64,000 nucleotides of DNA from Rhodocyclales bacterium GT-UBC (GCA_003583745.1 QXPY01000004.1:62001-126000), one strand, 5' to 3'; positions 46,394 to 54,525 are shown, counted from the first letter of the stretch. Notes: generated by a model from the letters alone, not told the origin. Program-made: numbers and translations.

Positions 46394-47301
46394 TATTTCC
46401 CTTTCAGTAATTCGGCAACGCTCTTGCCTGATTGGAGTTGCTGCTTGTTCGGGTTGAGGGCCAGTTCGTCGGCCGTGAATGGGCGCTTGTCGGGGAGCGT
46501 GCCGGGGGTTTCGCGGGGGCGATACAGGGCGATGCAGCCGCAGTTGATGATCTCGGAGATCGGCGCTTTCGGGTCGTGCGGATAGCGGATCTTGTGACCG
46601 TTGATGATGAAGGGCTGGTCAGCGGCAACGCGTCGACCATCGGCCAGGTCGTGTGCGAGGCGCGAATGAATTTTGCCGCTGCGGCGCCAGATTTTATCCA
46701 TGGCCACACCGGCCTCTTCAGACTGTTGAGCACGATCATCGCTGGCCGTTGACCAGGCTGCCGACAAGCTGTCGCGAACGATCGTCGTTGCACGGCTGCG
46801 GCTTGTGTCGTCGAGGTGTGTAGCGACGTTGGTGATCGTGTCGTGAATACTCTGGCTTCCGATCATGGCCAGGCCGATCTGCTGCTTGATCTTTGACCCT
46901 GCGACAACCGAGATGTCGCTGATTCGATCGACCGTAAAAGCACGCATCGCCATCAATTGGCCGGTATCCAAGTGCGGCATGATGACGCGAAATCCAGCGG
47001 CGGCGAGCGGCTTATCAATTGCGCTGATGCCGCCTTCCCAAGCCTTCATTACTGCGTCTGAGATTTTCCGGGTCGATGACTGGGTCAGCTCGGCCAGCAC
47101 TCGATCAATCTCGCGTTGCAAGGCAGTCATTTGCCACTGCTGGTAATCAGTTGGCGCGCTGGCCAGCACCAACACCATATTGTTTTTAGCCAGGGTCAGC
47201 AGCGCGACTACTTCATCGCGGGTCTTTTCGAGCAGTTGCTTACGCTCGGCCGAGGCGGCCTTCTCGGCCTTTTTCCAGGCGCGCTCCTGTTCCTTGTTCA
47301 T
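46393..47301 (-). CDS. Phage head morphogenesis protein (Mu F / SPP1 gp7-like)
   Basis: A 302-residue minor head protein. The C-terminal half has the Mu-F-like pattern WRRSGKIHSRLAHDLADGRRV, then FIINGHKIRYPHDPKAP and INCGCIALYRP, where the Cys pair is characteristic of the family. The N-terminus is a charged helix. It follows the portal gene, as in Mu-like phages, where it is packaged in the prohead. In this prophage it is the last recognisable virion gene. Confidence 0.82.
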   Translation of the reverse strand: MNKEQERAWKKAEKAASAERKQLLEKTRDEVVALLTLAKNNMVLVLASAPTDYQQWQMTALQREIDRVLAELTQSSTRKISDAVMKAWEGGISAIDKPLAAAGFRVIMPHLDTGQLMAMRAFTVDRISDISVVAGSKIKQQIGLAMIGSQSIHDTITNVATHLDDTSRSRATTIVRDSLSAAWSTASDDRAQQSEEAGVAMDKIWRRSGKIHSRLAHDLADGRRVAADQPFIINGHKIRYPHDPKAPISEIINCGCIALYRPRETPGTLPDKRPFTADELALNPNKQQLQSGKSVAELLKGK

Positions 47302-47307
47302 GCCAGG

Positions 47308-47547
47308 TCAGTGCTTTGGCGTATGTTTCAACACGATCTCGTCGGCACCCTTGAGCGCTGCCTCGACCACGGCGCGAAAACCGTCAATGCCGATATCGGC
47401 CGCTGCAGCGCCGGACATCGCTGCAATGAAACCAGCCCACAGCTTGATGCGGTCGTTCGGCGTTTCGGCATTGGCATCGAGCACGTCGACAAAGGTTGGG
47501 CATAGCATCACCCACAGTTCAGAGCCGGTTGCGACGTTCTTATCCAT
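47308..47547 (-). CDS. Hypothetical small prophage protein
   Basis: About 79 residues from ATG 47547 (GGTGG six bases upstream), overlapping the last eight bases of the portal gene and ending six bases before the F start. The sequence is soluble and helical (FRAVVEAALKGADEIVLKH). No family recognised. The longer open frame to 47760 is inside the portal gene and is not used. Confidence 0.55.
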   Translation of the reverse strand: MDKNVATGSELWVMLCPTFVDVLDANAETPNDRIKLWAGFIAAMSGAAAADIGIDGFRAVVEAALKGADEIVLKHTPKH

Positions 47548-49012
47548 TGGTGCCACCATCAAGGTTTGGGTCGGTTTGATCTTTCGCCAATGGATCGGTG
47601 AAGACATCGTTCTCGGCATTCTTCCCGGCTTCATCCTGGGCGTCGGCAAGCGCCGCCTCGACATCGATCTCGACGCCGAGTTGCGCGGCCACGGCAGCAA
47701 TGAGCTGCAGCGCCATCTTGGAAGAAATGAACTTGCGATCGACGGCCATCGCCGCCGCATTGACGACCTGCTGCAGCGCCGCCGCGAAACGAGAGGTATC
47801 GCGGGAGATCATTTCCGGGAAGACGGCCGCAACTTGCTGTTCCGTGTCGCCGAAATCGATCTTGATGCCCGTCTTGGCACCGACTTGCCGAACGACGAAG
47901 CGGCCGATTTCTTCGAGCATGTACTTGATGAAGCGCTGGCGCATGCTCATAACCTTGAATGCCGGATCGCCCATGCTCTCGCCGGTCGAGCGATTGACAT
48001 CGCCGCCGCCGCCGAACCAGTGCTCGGGAACCGTATTTCCGCCCAGGACGTGGTTGCGCAGCAGCCGGGCCGACTCGGTCGTGTCCGATGACTTCAGATC
48101 AGGGGAAACCGCTTTCCATTCTTCGGAATCGTTATGCACGCGAACACTGTTTGGCGAAGGGGGAACAATCTCTTTCGCCTTTTGCTTGACCAGGTCGTCA
48201 TTGGCACCTTTCAGCGTCACGTCCCAGACGAAAGCGCGCAAGTAATGGTTGCGGTCCAGCTCGCCGAAAAGGAAATCGTCGTAGGCATCCAGCCAGTCTG
48301 CGCTGGGCAGCAGATCGGGTCGGCCGCGCACGCCGGATGACAGGCTGTTGACCGTGAAATAGAAGCACTCGCCATCCGTGAATGTCTGGCGGATTTGCTG
48401 AGTTCGTTCCGTGAATAGCTCGCTGTCGTCACCGTTGACGATGATCTTGAAGCGCCGCGCCACGCCTTTCTTATCCTTGACCGTGACGATGCCGATCGCT
48501 TGCTCGGTATTGTCCGGATCGACGACAACCGTCTGAATCAGCGCGGGGTCCAGGTAGCCAAGGCGAACCCGGCCGGAGACTTCATTGACGAAGGCCGGAT
48601 AGCATTGCTCGCCGTAGATTGCCAGCTCGCGGACCTTCTTCTCGAGCTTGATATCCATCGAATTGATCGGGTCGGTCCAGAAGCGGTCCAGCTCGATCTG
48701 CAGATCAGGATCTCCACAAGTCAGCTTGACGCCCTCCGCCAGCATGAACGCAAGCGGCAGCTCGATGATGCGATTGGCCAGCAGGTTGGCCTGCCAGAGC
48801 CAGGCGGAAATCTCTCGAGCACGGTGCTGGGTCATCGGCGACAGATCGCGCTGCGTGTCGCCCGACAGGCGCCGCCAGTTTTCTTCATCCTCATCAACCG
48901 TCACGCCGGCCGCTTCGCGCATCGGCATGCCTTGTTCCTTTTGCGGCTGGTCTTCGACCGGCGCCGATTCGCTGAACCTGAAAAACTCTTTAACCTGCTG
49001 AAAAAAGCCCAT
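47540..49012 (-). CDS. Phage portal protein (Mu gp29-like position)
   Basis: A 490-residue predicted portal that would form the dodecameric DNA gate of the head. The body has the portal-like pattern LLANRIIELPLAFMLAEGVKL near residue 80, WLDAYDDFLFGELDRNHYLRAFVWDV near 245 and GGGGDVNRSTGESMGDPAF near 345. It lies between terminase and F, the conserved order. The assignment rests on order, length and these motifs; it is not a clear DUF935 protein. Confidence 0.8.
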   Translation of the reverse strand: MGFFQQVKEFFRFSESAPVEDQPQKEQGMPMREAAGVTVDEDEENWRRLSGDTQRDLSPMTQHRAREISAWLWQANLLANRIIELPLAFMLAEGVKLTCGDPDLQIELDRFWTDPINSMDIKLEKKVRELAIYGEQCYPAFVNEVSGRVRLGYLDPALIQTVVVDPDNTEQAIGIVTVKDKKGVARRFKIIVNGDDSELFTERTQQIRQTFTDGECFYFTVNSLSSGVRGRPDLLPSADWLDAYDDFLFGELDRNHYLRAFVWDVTLKGANDDLVKQKAKEIVPPSPNSVRVHNDSEEWKAVSPDLKSSDTTESARLLRNHVLGGNTVPEHWFGGGGDVNRSTGESMGDPAFKVMSMRQRFIKYMLEEIGRFVVRQVGAKTGIKIDFGDTEQQVAAVFPEMISRDTSRFAAALQQVVNAAAMAVDRKFISSKMALQLIAAVAAQLGVEIDVEAALADAQDEAGKNAENDVFTDPLAKDQTDPNLDGGTNG

Positions 49013-49021
49013 GGCTTGACC

Positions 49022-50704
49022 TCAATGAAGCCGGCGCCGGCCGAAGACAGAACCGGTGTGCGGTCGCTGCAACAGTGCCGTGCGGGCGTTGGATGTACGG
49101 GATTCGGGGGTGAATTGGTTGGGGTTGGGCTGGACGGTGGCGCCGGCCGCCGGCTCGAATTCCTGATGCATCGAGAAGTCGGCCATGAAGAGCGAAATCG
49201 CGAAGTCGCCGTGCCGTTGAACCCGCTTTCCATCGGCCGTCTGGGTCTTTGCCTTGGGGATTTTCGGGATGCCGTTGATCTTCTTGATGGCGCGCAAATC
49301 GTCCCGACACTGCTCGTCGCGAGGCAGGCCGGTCAGGGTTTCGTCCTCCAGGTGCGCCTTGAACTTCGGCATCTGCTCCATGTAGAACTTTTCGGTCAGA
49401 TGCACCTGGTGAATGCGTTGATGGCCATAGCGGTCTGCCGCGTGCTCGGCGATCTGGCCGCCGTTACCGTTCGCATCGAAAGCACCTGCGCGGAAACGTG
49501 GCAGACGATCACAAATGAAATCGAGGATCTGCTCCTGTTGCTTGTACGGGCATCCGCCCAGCTCGACGATCAGGCGCGGCCGGCATTTCAGATCGATGCC
49601 CTCTTCGAGCGCCGTCATGACCGTCAAGTCGCCAACCCGCGCAAAGTCCTGACCAAGGCCATGCGGCCGATCTTTGTCCAGAGCATCGAGAACCGGCTGC
49701 AGATGCTCGCGGCACCACTCGGCGACTTCGAGCGCCCGGGTCGGTTCGGGCAACAAGCTGAACTCGGGCTTCCACTTGGCCCGGGCGATTGGAACGCCAT
49801 CACCCATCCGCGATTCGATCAGCGCCAGCGACAAGTAGGTGCCGCTGCCGCGTGCCGGGATAGCATCGAGTTCTTCTTCGGCATCGTCAGCGTAGAAACT
49901 GCGCACGTCGGCGACCCAAGCATCCTCGGCTTCCTGCGTCCAGTCGATTCCCTTGCGCAGGCAGACACGGCGGAACAGGCCATCCTCAACAGCACGGGCG
50001 AAAGTGATGCGATGCACCGAGCCTTTACGCTTGCCGGCACGAACCTCATTGATCAGCTCATTGAACGGGTTTTCGTCGCCGTTGTGCGTGCTGATGATGC
50101 GCACCTTGTCGCCCCACATCAGCATGGCCATGGCCGCTTTGATCAGGCCAGCGAGGTCGGGCGCGAAAGCGGCCTCATCGATGACCACCACGCCCTGTTT
50201 GCCGCGCAGGTTTGCCGGTCGGGACGACAGCGCCACGATCCGCTTGCCCGACTTCGGGAAATCGATCTTGTAGGTCTTGATTTCCTTGTCGCCATCGTCG
50301 AGGAAAATACCTTCCTCGATCTCGCCGGCGGCCATGTCGAAATGCTTGGCCCACATCGCGCAGGCCTCGATATATTCGATGGCCATGTCTTGGGTGGCGC
50401 TGATGTAGAAGACGTTGCTGCCATCTGCAGCGGAAGCGATCAGCACGTTGTCTGCCGCCTCGGCCCAGGTCAAACCGATCCGCCGTGATTTCTCGGCGAT
50501 CTTCAGGGGCGAGTCGTCGGCGATCCATTGCTGCTGGTAAAGCAGCAGCGCCGCCGGCGGGTTGAACTTTCCACTCTCTTCGAGCGCAGCTGCAATCGGG
50601 TCTTGACCGAAGTCAGAAATCGGTTTGGCAGCAACATCCGCCAGCGGATTGGCCTTCTTGCCGCGTCTTTTCGTCTGCGGCTTGGGGCTATTCGACTGTG
50701 CCAT
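49022..50704 (-). CDS. Phage terminase large subunit (BcepMu gp28-like)
   Basis: DNA-packaging motor of 560 residues. ATPase part: the Walker-A-like region EKSRRIGLTWAEA near residue 68, Walker B GVVVIDEAAF near 170, and the coupling motif IISTHNG near 203. The nuclease part includes GQDFARVGDLTVM near 350 and FDANGNGGQIAEHAADRYG near 405. It is intact by length. The upstream small gene overlaps its first 17 bases, implying coupled translation. Confidence 0.87.
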   Translation of the reverse strand: MAQSNSPKPQTKRRGKKANPLADVAAKPISDFGQDPIAAALEESGKFNPPAALLLYQQQWIADDSPLKIAEKSRRIGLTWAEAADNVLIASAADGSNVFYISATQDMAIEYIEACAMWAKHFDMAAGEIEEGIFLDDGDKEIKTYKIDFPKSGKRIVALSSRPANLRGKQGVVVIDEAAFAPDLAGLIKAAMAMLMWGDKVRIISTHNGDENPFNELINEVRAGKRKGSVHRITFARAVEDGLFRRVCLRKGIDWTQEAEDAWVADVRSFYADDAEEELDAIPARGSGTYLSLALIESRMGDGVPIARAKWKPEFSLLPEPTRALEVAEWCREHLQPVLDALDKDRPHGLGQDFARVGDLTVMTALEEGIDLKCRPRLIVELGGCPYKQQEQILDFICDRLPRFRAGAFDANGNGGQIAEHAADRYGHQRIHQVHLTEKFYMEQMPKFKAHLEDETLTGLPRDEQCRDDLRAIKKINGIPKIPKAKTQTADGKRVQRHGDFAISLFMADFSMHQEFEPAAGATVQPNPNQFTPESRTSNARTALLQRPHTGSVFGRRRLH

Positions 50705-50972
50705 GTTTCGCTTTCATGACTTCGGCGAGCACGACTTCGTACGCCTCGGCCTTCACAGTATCGGCCACCGCATATCGAATGTGGTTTAACCCGAAAAGGA
50801 TGCACTCTCTTTTTTGCACAGACGTAATGACCGGCGTCGAATCGATCGATATCGCAACGGAAATTCGGCCATCAACGCGATCGCACAATCGCCGGATCAA
50901 GTTGCAAAAGCGCTCGCGAAAATTTCGAGGGCTGTTGCAGCTCAACGCCCACTTGTAGTCGCAGCTGATCAC
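50688..50972 (-). CDS. Hypothetical small prophage protein
   Basis: A 94-residue protein starting GTG at 50972, overlapping the gp27-like stop by four bases (GTGA), and running 17 bases into the terminase gene. The overlaps at both ends support it as a real gene. It is Cys-containing and basic at the N-terminus. A sampled line is about 47% G+C, well below the host, suggesting recent gain. Function unknown. Confidence 0.55.
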   Translation of the reverse strand: MISCDYKWALSCNSPRNFRERFCNLIRRLCDRVDGRISVAISIDSTPVITSVQKRECILFGLNHIRYAVADTVKAEAYEVVLAEVMKAKHGTVE

Positions 50973-51517
50973 GATGCGATCCCCAGGATAGAACGCCGGA
51001 TTTCAGCCACGCCTTCATCGGATAGCCCACCCTTTGTTGCCAGCCTGGCGGCTTTCTCTGCCACTTCACTGGCTTTCACGCGTAGCTCTTCCTGCCATTT
51101 CTGCCGGGCGATATCGAGCCGGCCGACGTCGGAAAATGCGCGGGCGATTTGCGATAACGTCTTGGCCTTGGTCGCTGGGTCGTCATCCATCCGCTTGACG
51201 TCCATCGAGACCCGCAGCAGGTTGTCCTGCATGATTCCAGAAGCTGCAGCGAGCAGGGAATCATCGGCATCGTCGCTCGACTCGCGGGCGGCCCGCGCCA
51301 GCGCACGCGTGCGGCGCGCATCGGCCATCGCCTCTTCAAACTCGGCTTCAAGCGCACTACCGTGGCGATGCACTGCGCTTTTGCTGATATCGAAGCCGCG
51401 CCCCTTGAGCCATCCCGCAAGATCGTCGTAACCGGAAAAGCCGCCACCGATCAGGCGCGCATTCAGGTCGTCCAGCACGTCCTGCGGCAGATCCTTGATC
51501 TTGGAGCGGCGAGCCAT
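50969..51517 (-). CDS. Mu gp27-like protein (DUF3486), probable terminase small subunit
   Basis: A 182-residue DUF3486 protein. The N-terminus has the family pattern RRSKIKDLPQDVLDDLNARL and a helix-turn-helix-like DLAGWLKGRGFDISKSAVHR, consistent with DNA recognition in packaging. The C-terminus is helical. It occupies the gp27 position just before terminase. Its ATG shares one base with the preceding stop. Confidence 0.82.
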   Translation of the reverse strand: MARRSKIKDLPQDVLDDLNARLIGGGFSGYDDLAGWLKGRGFDISKSAVHRHGSALEAEFEEAMADARRTRALARAARESSDDADDSLLAAASGIMQDNLLRVSMDVKRMDDDPATKAKTLSQIARAFSDVGRLDIARQKWQEELRVKASEVAEKAARLATKGGLSDEGVAEIRRSILGIAS

Positions 51518-51813
51518 TACAGCGCTCCGGGTTCCGGCGTGCCGATTCCGGGCAGCTTGACCAGGCCGCGCACGACGGACAGGCCATCATCGGTCAGGCG
51601 AATCAGCCCTTCAGCCGGCGCATCGACCAGGCCGAGATCGGCCAGGAAGGCGCACTCGACGGCCAGCTTGGTCAAGGTCATCGCGTAGCCGGTCACTTCC
51701 AGTTCCTGGCGAAGGTTGCGCGGATCGGCACGGAACTGCGGACGCAGGGACAGCGCAGTGAGGATCTGCAGGCGGCGGCCCGCAGTGATGATGGCTTCGG
51801 AAGCGGTGCTCAT
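51517..51813 (-). CDS. Mu gp26-like small protein
   Basis: A 98-residue protein between gp25-like and gp27-like genes. The pattern LRQELEVTGYAMTLTKLAVE then LADLGLVDAPAEGLIRLTDDG looks like a winged helix, as expected of the gp26 position in Mu-like phages. It overlaps its upstream neighbour by four bases. The role is not known. Confidence 0.7.
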   Translation of the reverse strand: MSTASEAIITAGRRLQILTALSLRPQFRADPRNLRQELEVTGYAMTLTKLAVECAFLADLGLVDAPAEGLIRLTDDGLSVVRGLVKLPGIGTPEPGAL

Positions 51814-52151
51814 CGCATGCCTTTCTCGGTAATCTGGTTGAGGATCAATTTCAGGGTGTCGGATTGGCCTCTGTTCTCGCCGACCAGTTGATTGACAGTG
51901 CCCGCCAGCGCGTTCAGCGACTCATAGACCTTGGCTAGATCGTTGTGCGATGGCGCTGATTTGGCCGTTGATTCCAGCGTCGTGATGCGCTGGTCGTGAT
52001 CCTTGGTATCGACGGCGATTGATTTCTCAAGTTGGCCAATCCGCTCATTCGTAGCCTTGTTCTTATTGGCGAGATACATGTAGAGCGCCACGCCCCAGGT
52101 CAGCAGAAAATTGGCGATGCCCATGTATAGAAGGATGTCGTCGCGGCTCAT
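51810..52151 (-). CDS. Mu gp25-like membrane protein (DUF2730)
   Basis: A 113-residue protein with one N-terminal membrane helix (about 7-27, LLYMGIANFLLTWGVALYMY) and a coiled coil (about 38-110) containing repeated heptads. This layout matches DUF2730 of Mu-like phages, located just before gp26. It overlaps the gp26-like gene. Confidence 0.75.
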   Translation of the reverse strand: MSRDDILLYMGIANFLLTWGVALYMYLANKNKATNERIGQLEKSIAVDTKDHDQRITTLESTAKSAPSHNDLAKVYESLNALAGTVNQLVGENRGQSDTLKLILNQITEKGMR

Positions 52152-52154
52152 TTT

Positions 52155-52397
52155 TTAGTCTTGTGAAAGGATTTGGCCCTGGAAGACCAGAGGCGGGAAC
52201 AAACGCGGCCGACCACCGCCCAGCGGCGAGAAGTGCTCGATGCGCAGCGGATTCAGGCTTTCAGCCCACAGAAAATGCGGCCACCAGCCCCAGCGACTGC
52301 GGCGGATCAGCAGATAGCCGCCACGCTTGAAGAAGCGCGACAACGCGAAAATCAGGCAGTTAGAGCGGCCGAATATGGTCGGAAAGTCAGACTGCAT
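52155..52397 (-). CDS. Hypothetical small prophage protein
   Basis: About 80 residues from ATG 52397, overlapping the zinc-finger gene end by 11 bases and ending three bases before the DUF2730 gene. It is rich in aromatic residues and Arg (RRSRWGWWPHFLWAESLNPL). No family recognised. Support comes from tight packing in the operon, not from homology. Confidence 0.45.
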   Translation of the reverse strand: MQSDFPTIFGRSNCLIFALSRFFKRGGYLLIRRSRWGWWPHFLWAESLNPLRIEHFSPLGGGRPRLFPPLVFQGQILSQD

Positions 52398-52632
52398 TGC
52401 GGCCTCGCCGATTAGCGAGCCAGGTGCGATGCTCGGCATCTTTCTGGCACTCGATACAGGTCTGCACGCCCGGCAATTTGAGTCGGCGCTGCAGAGGAAT
52501 CGGTTCGCCGCACTCGGCGCAGATCAGGGCGCTATCACCTGCCACTGTCTGCGCCCGGCGGGCACGCTCGGCCAGGGCATCCTGGCGCATTTCTTCTTCG
52601 CGCTCCTGGGCGCGGTCCAGTACGTCGGTCAC
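52387..52632 (-). CDS. DksA/TraR-family C4 zinc-finger protein
   Basis: An 81-residue TraR-like protein. An N-terminal helix (DRAQEREEEMRQDALAERAR) is followed by a C4 zinc finger CAEC-x16-CIEC. The start is GTG at 52632, overlapping the Rz stop (GTGA). Phage TraR-type proteins bind the RNA polymerase secondary channel and can shift host transcription as DksA/ppGpp does; whether this one does is inferred. Confidence 0.82.
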   Translation of the reverse strand: MTDVLDRAQEREEEMRQDALAERARRAQTVAGDSALICAECGEPIPLQRRLKLPGVQTCIECQKDAEHRTWLANRRGRNAV

Positions 52633-53138
52633 TTCGCCGGCTCCTGTGTGTAGAAATCGGCTATGGCCTTGAGTCGGCCTTGGCAGGTTGAATAGGCACG
52701 CTGGGCGCCGGCGATCCAGAGCGCGATATCGGTATCGGTGGCAAATCCGCCATCGTCTGCAGCAGGCTCGCTGCTGGCCGGGGGCACTGATAATCCGGGT
52801 TGGCCTGGCGCTGTGGATCGGTTGAGCACCCGAACAGCAGCGCTGCCAATGCAAGGGCGGCCATCAGTAAGGCGAACGATTTCACGGGTTTTCCCTTCGG
52901 ACAGTTGGATATTTCGGGCTTCGAGATCCGCCGCTTTTGCGGATAAGTCGTCGCCACGGCGCCAGGCGGAAATCAGCCCGGCATTGGCAAAGTGCAATGC
53001 ATCGGCGCGGGCTTGTTCCTGGTCGCGCTTGATGTCGGAAATCTCGTTTGAAATACGCCAACCGTTGGTCAGCCAACCGGCGCCAAAACACACGATGGCG
53101 GCAATCGCGGCGATGATCAGCTTGGCTTCAGTCGCCAT
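52629..53138 (-). CDS. Inner-membrane spanin Rz-like protein
   Basis: A 169-residue lysis protein from ATG 53138. An N-terminal membrane helix (LIIAAIAAIVCFGAGWLT) is followed by a periplasmic coiled coil (about 28-80), the layout of i-spanins that bridge to an outer-membrane lipoprotein. The matching o-spanin is nested in another frame at 52661-52885. It lies in the lysis block after the amidase and small membrane proteins. Confidence 0.8.
   Translation of the reverse strand: MATEAKLIIAAIAAIVCFGAGWLTNGWRISNEISDIKRDQEQARADALHFANAGLISAWRRGDDLSAKAADLEARNIQLSEGKTREIVRLTDGRPCIGSAAVRVLNRSTAPGQPGLSVPPASSEPAADDGGFATDTDIALWIAGAQRAYSTCQGRLKAIADFYTQEPAK
52661..52885 (-). CDS. Outer-membrane spanin Rz1-like lipoprotein (nested in Rz)
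   Basis: A 74-residue lipoprotein read in a different frame wholly inside the Rz gene. From GTG 52885 (GAAGGGAA just upstream) it has a short signal sequence ending in the lipobox LLFGC, then a Pro-rich mature part (PPIPISRSGSPAPSVPIQP). Nested Rz/Rz1 genes are the classic spanin arrangement. The pair fuses inner and outer membranes at the end of lysis. Confidence 0.72.
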   Translation of the reverse strand: MKSFALLMAALALAALLFGCSTDPQRQANPDYQCPRPAASLLQTMADLPPIPISRSGSPAPSVPIQPAKADSRP

Positions 53139-53155
53139 GGGGCTGGGAATATTGA

Positions 53156-53365
53156 TCACGGCGCATCTCTCCGACCAACCGCCTGGGAAGTAACGATGCG
53201 CAGCGCGGTATTGAGTAGCACCAAGCCAAAGGCGAGCAGGCCATAGAAATTGACCGGCAGCAGGGGCTGGATCAGATGCAGTTGAGACTCGGCAGCGGCC
53301 AGCACACCGATCAGCACATTGATGCGAATGGTGCGGCTTTTCCACCAGGCTTTTTTGGCGGCCAT
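53156..53365 (-). CDS. Small membrane protein in lysis block (holin candidate)
   Basis: A 69-residue protein from ATG 53365 with two hydrophobic stretches (INVLIGVLAAAESQLHLI and VNFYGLLAFGLVLLNTALRI), a layout compatible with a holin or pinholin. It sits between the amidase and the spanins. Its ATG overlaps the stop of the 29-residue ORF upstream. Holin activity is inferred from position and topology only. Confidence 0.6.
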   Translation of the reverse strand: MAAKKAWWKSRTIRINVLIGVLAAAESQLHLIQPLLPVNFYGLLAFGLVLLNTALRIVTSQAVGRRDAP

Positions 53366-53454
53366 CAGTGCCACCAAACGCAAGCGATGGCACCGACCAG
53401 CAAGGCCAGATAGGCCAGCCGGAACCTTCCGGCGACGTTAAGTGGGCGTTTCAT
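53365..53454 (-). CDS. Tiny single-helix membrane peptide in lysis block
   Basis: A 29-residue ORF: basic start (MKRPLNVAGRFR), one membrane helix (LAYLALLVGAIACVWW). It overlaps the amidase end by 17 bases and the next gene start by one (ATGA). The overlaps on both sides suggest it is translated. Function unknown; possibly a holin accessory. Confidence 0.5.
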   Translation of the reverse strand: MKRPLNVAGRFRLAYLALLVGAIACVWWH

Positions 53455-54004
53455 TGGGTACCTCCATGCCGTTGGCCAGCCAGGTCGATACCTCGAACCC
53501 GGGGCAGGTTTTACGAACTTTGGGGAGATCACGGTGGCCGCAAATGTGAATGCCGCGCTCGTCTGCCAGACGCAGCGCGCCAGCACGGCTGAGCGGGTTA
53601 TTGCGGTCGCCTGGGCCATTGCGGCCGGTGATGCGGGCAATCTCGGATACAACCAGGTGCGCCAGCGTTTCGAACTGTGCCGGCTCAAATTGATCGAGGC
53701 CGACCAGGCAGATGCCGATTGCCTTCTGATTGAACCCGGCCGCTTGTGCCGGGATCTCGTCGACGTGGCGGCCGGTGAAGGTCGTGCCGTCACGGCCGAT
53801 CAGATAGTGATAGCCGATCGCTGCCAGGTTGGGGTTCTGCCGGGCGCGCCATTCGTCGGCCCGATGAAAGCCGCGTTCGACGTGCCAGGAGTCAATTACC
53901 TGGGCCGGATTAAGGAAGCCACACGTCCCCGGCGAACCGCGATACAGCCGATCGGTGTTCGGAGATGCCGAGCAGTGAATAACGATGAGATTGATTGGGC
54001 GCAT
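53438..54004 (-). CDS. N-acetylmuramoyl-L-alanine amidase (phage endolysin)
   Basis: A 188-residue Amidase_2 endolysin of the T7-lysozyme type that cleaves the peptide stem from glycan. Zinc ligands are visible: His10 in LIVIHCSAS, and the His and Cys of GHRDLPKVRKTCPGF near residue 155, with YHYLIGRDG near 66 also conserved. No signal peptide or anchor is seen, so release would need a holin. A perfect hairpin abuts its start codon. Confidence 0.9.
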   Translation of the reverse strand: MRPINLIVIHCSASPNTDRLYRGSPGTCGFLNPAQVIDSWHVERGFHRADEWRARQNPNLAAIGYHYLIGRDGTTFTGRHVDEIPAQAAGFNQKAIGICLVGLDQFEPAQFETLAHLVVSEIARITGRNGPGDRNNPLSRAGALRLADERGIHICGHRDLPKVRKTCPGFEVSTWLANGMEVPNETPT

Positions 54005-54022
54005 GCCCCGAATTTACGGGGC
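54005..54022 (-). promoter_or_regulatory. Hairpin abutting the amidase start codon
   Basis: GCCCCG-six-base loop-CGGGGC, a perfect six-pair stem ending at the base just before the ATG at 54004. No Shine-Dalgarno is visible outside it, so it could limit translation of the endolysin. It lies in the 55-bp gap after mor, where the middle/late promoter would be expected. Confidence 0.45.
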
Positions 54023-54059
54023 GGCCCCAGCTCCCCGCAGGGGGGTCAGGATGGGGAGG

Positions 54060-54524
54060 CTAGAACAAGCAACCCTGGCCGAGCGGCTGGGTCAGTTCGG
54101 TATCGGGCTGTCGCACGATGCGCTCGATGGCGCGGCCGTTGAGGTTGTACTTGATGCCCAGCTCGAACACCGCCTCGGGCGAGCTGTAGCCGCCGCGAAT
54201 CAGCGCGTCGTATTCGCTACGGATCACTTCCTGGTTGCGCTGGTGCAGCACCATTTTCAGATTGGGCACGATCAGCATGCCGCCGCCGCACCACTTGACG
54301 ATGCGCTTTGCGATGTCAGCGCCGACGATCTCGACGAGTTGTTCCCAGCGCCGGGCGCCCTGGGCATTCGATCCGCCCGGCCGAGTCGGCGCCGGCCATT
54401 CCTGACCCGGCCAGGCCGTGATCAGTGCGGCTGCGCCTTCAATGCCGGCAACGCGTACCAGATCGACCGCAGTACGCGGAAACATCGGGTAGCGCGAGAG
54501 TTCGGCAAGCAGCTCGGGCGTCAT
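54060..54524 (-). CDS. Mor-type transcription activator
   Basis: A 154-residue protein of the Mor/C family, which activates middle and late promoters in Mu-like phages. The dimerisation part has ARRWEQLVEIVGADIAKRIVKWCGGGMLIVPN, followed by a C-terminal helix-turn-helix SPEAVFELGIKYNLNGRAIERIV. It is placed between gemA and the lysis genes, as in Mu. A longer N-terminus than Mu Mor is present. Confidence 0.85.
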   Translation of the reverse strand: MTPELLAELSRYPMFPRTAVDLVRVAGIEGAAALITAWPGQEWPAPTRPGGSNAQGARRWEQLVEIVGADIAKRIVKWCGGGMLIVPNLKMVLHQRNQEVIRSEYDALIRGGYSSPEAVFELGIKYNLNGRAIERIVRQPDTELTQPLGQGCLF

Positions 54525-54525
54525 C

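Noticed and set aside
48500-50488. A 662-residue plus-strand frame in the prophage
   Set aside because: Antisense to portal and terminase; all prophage genes run on the minus strand.
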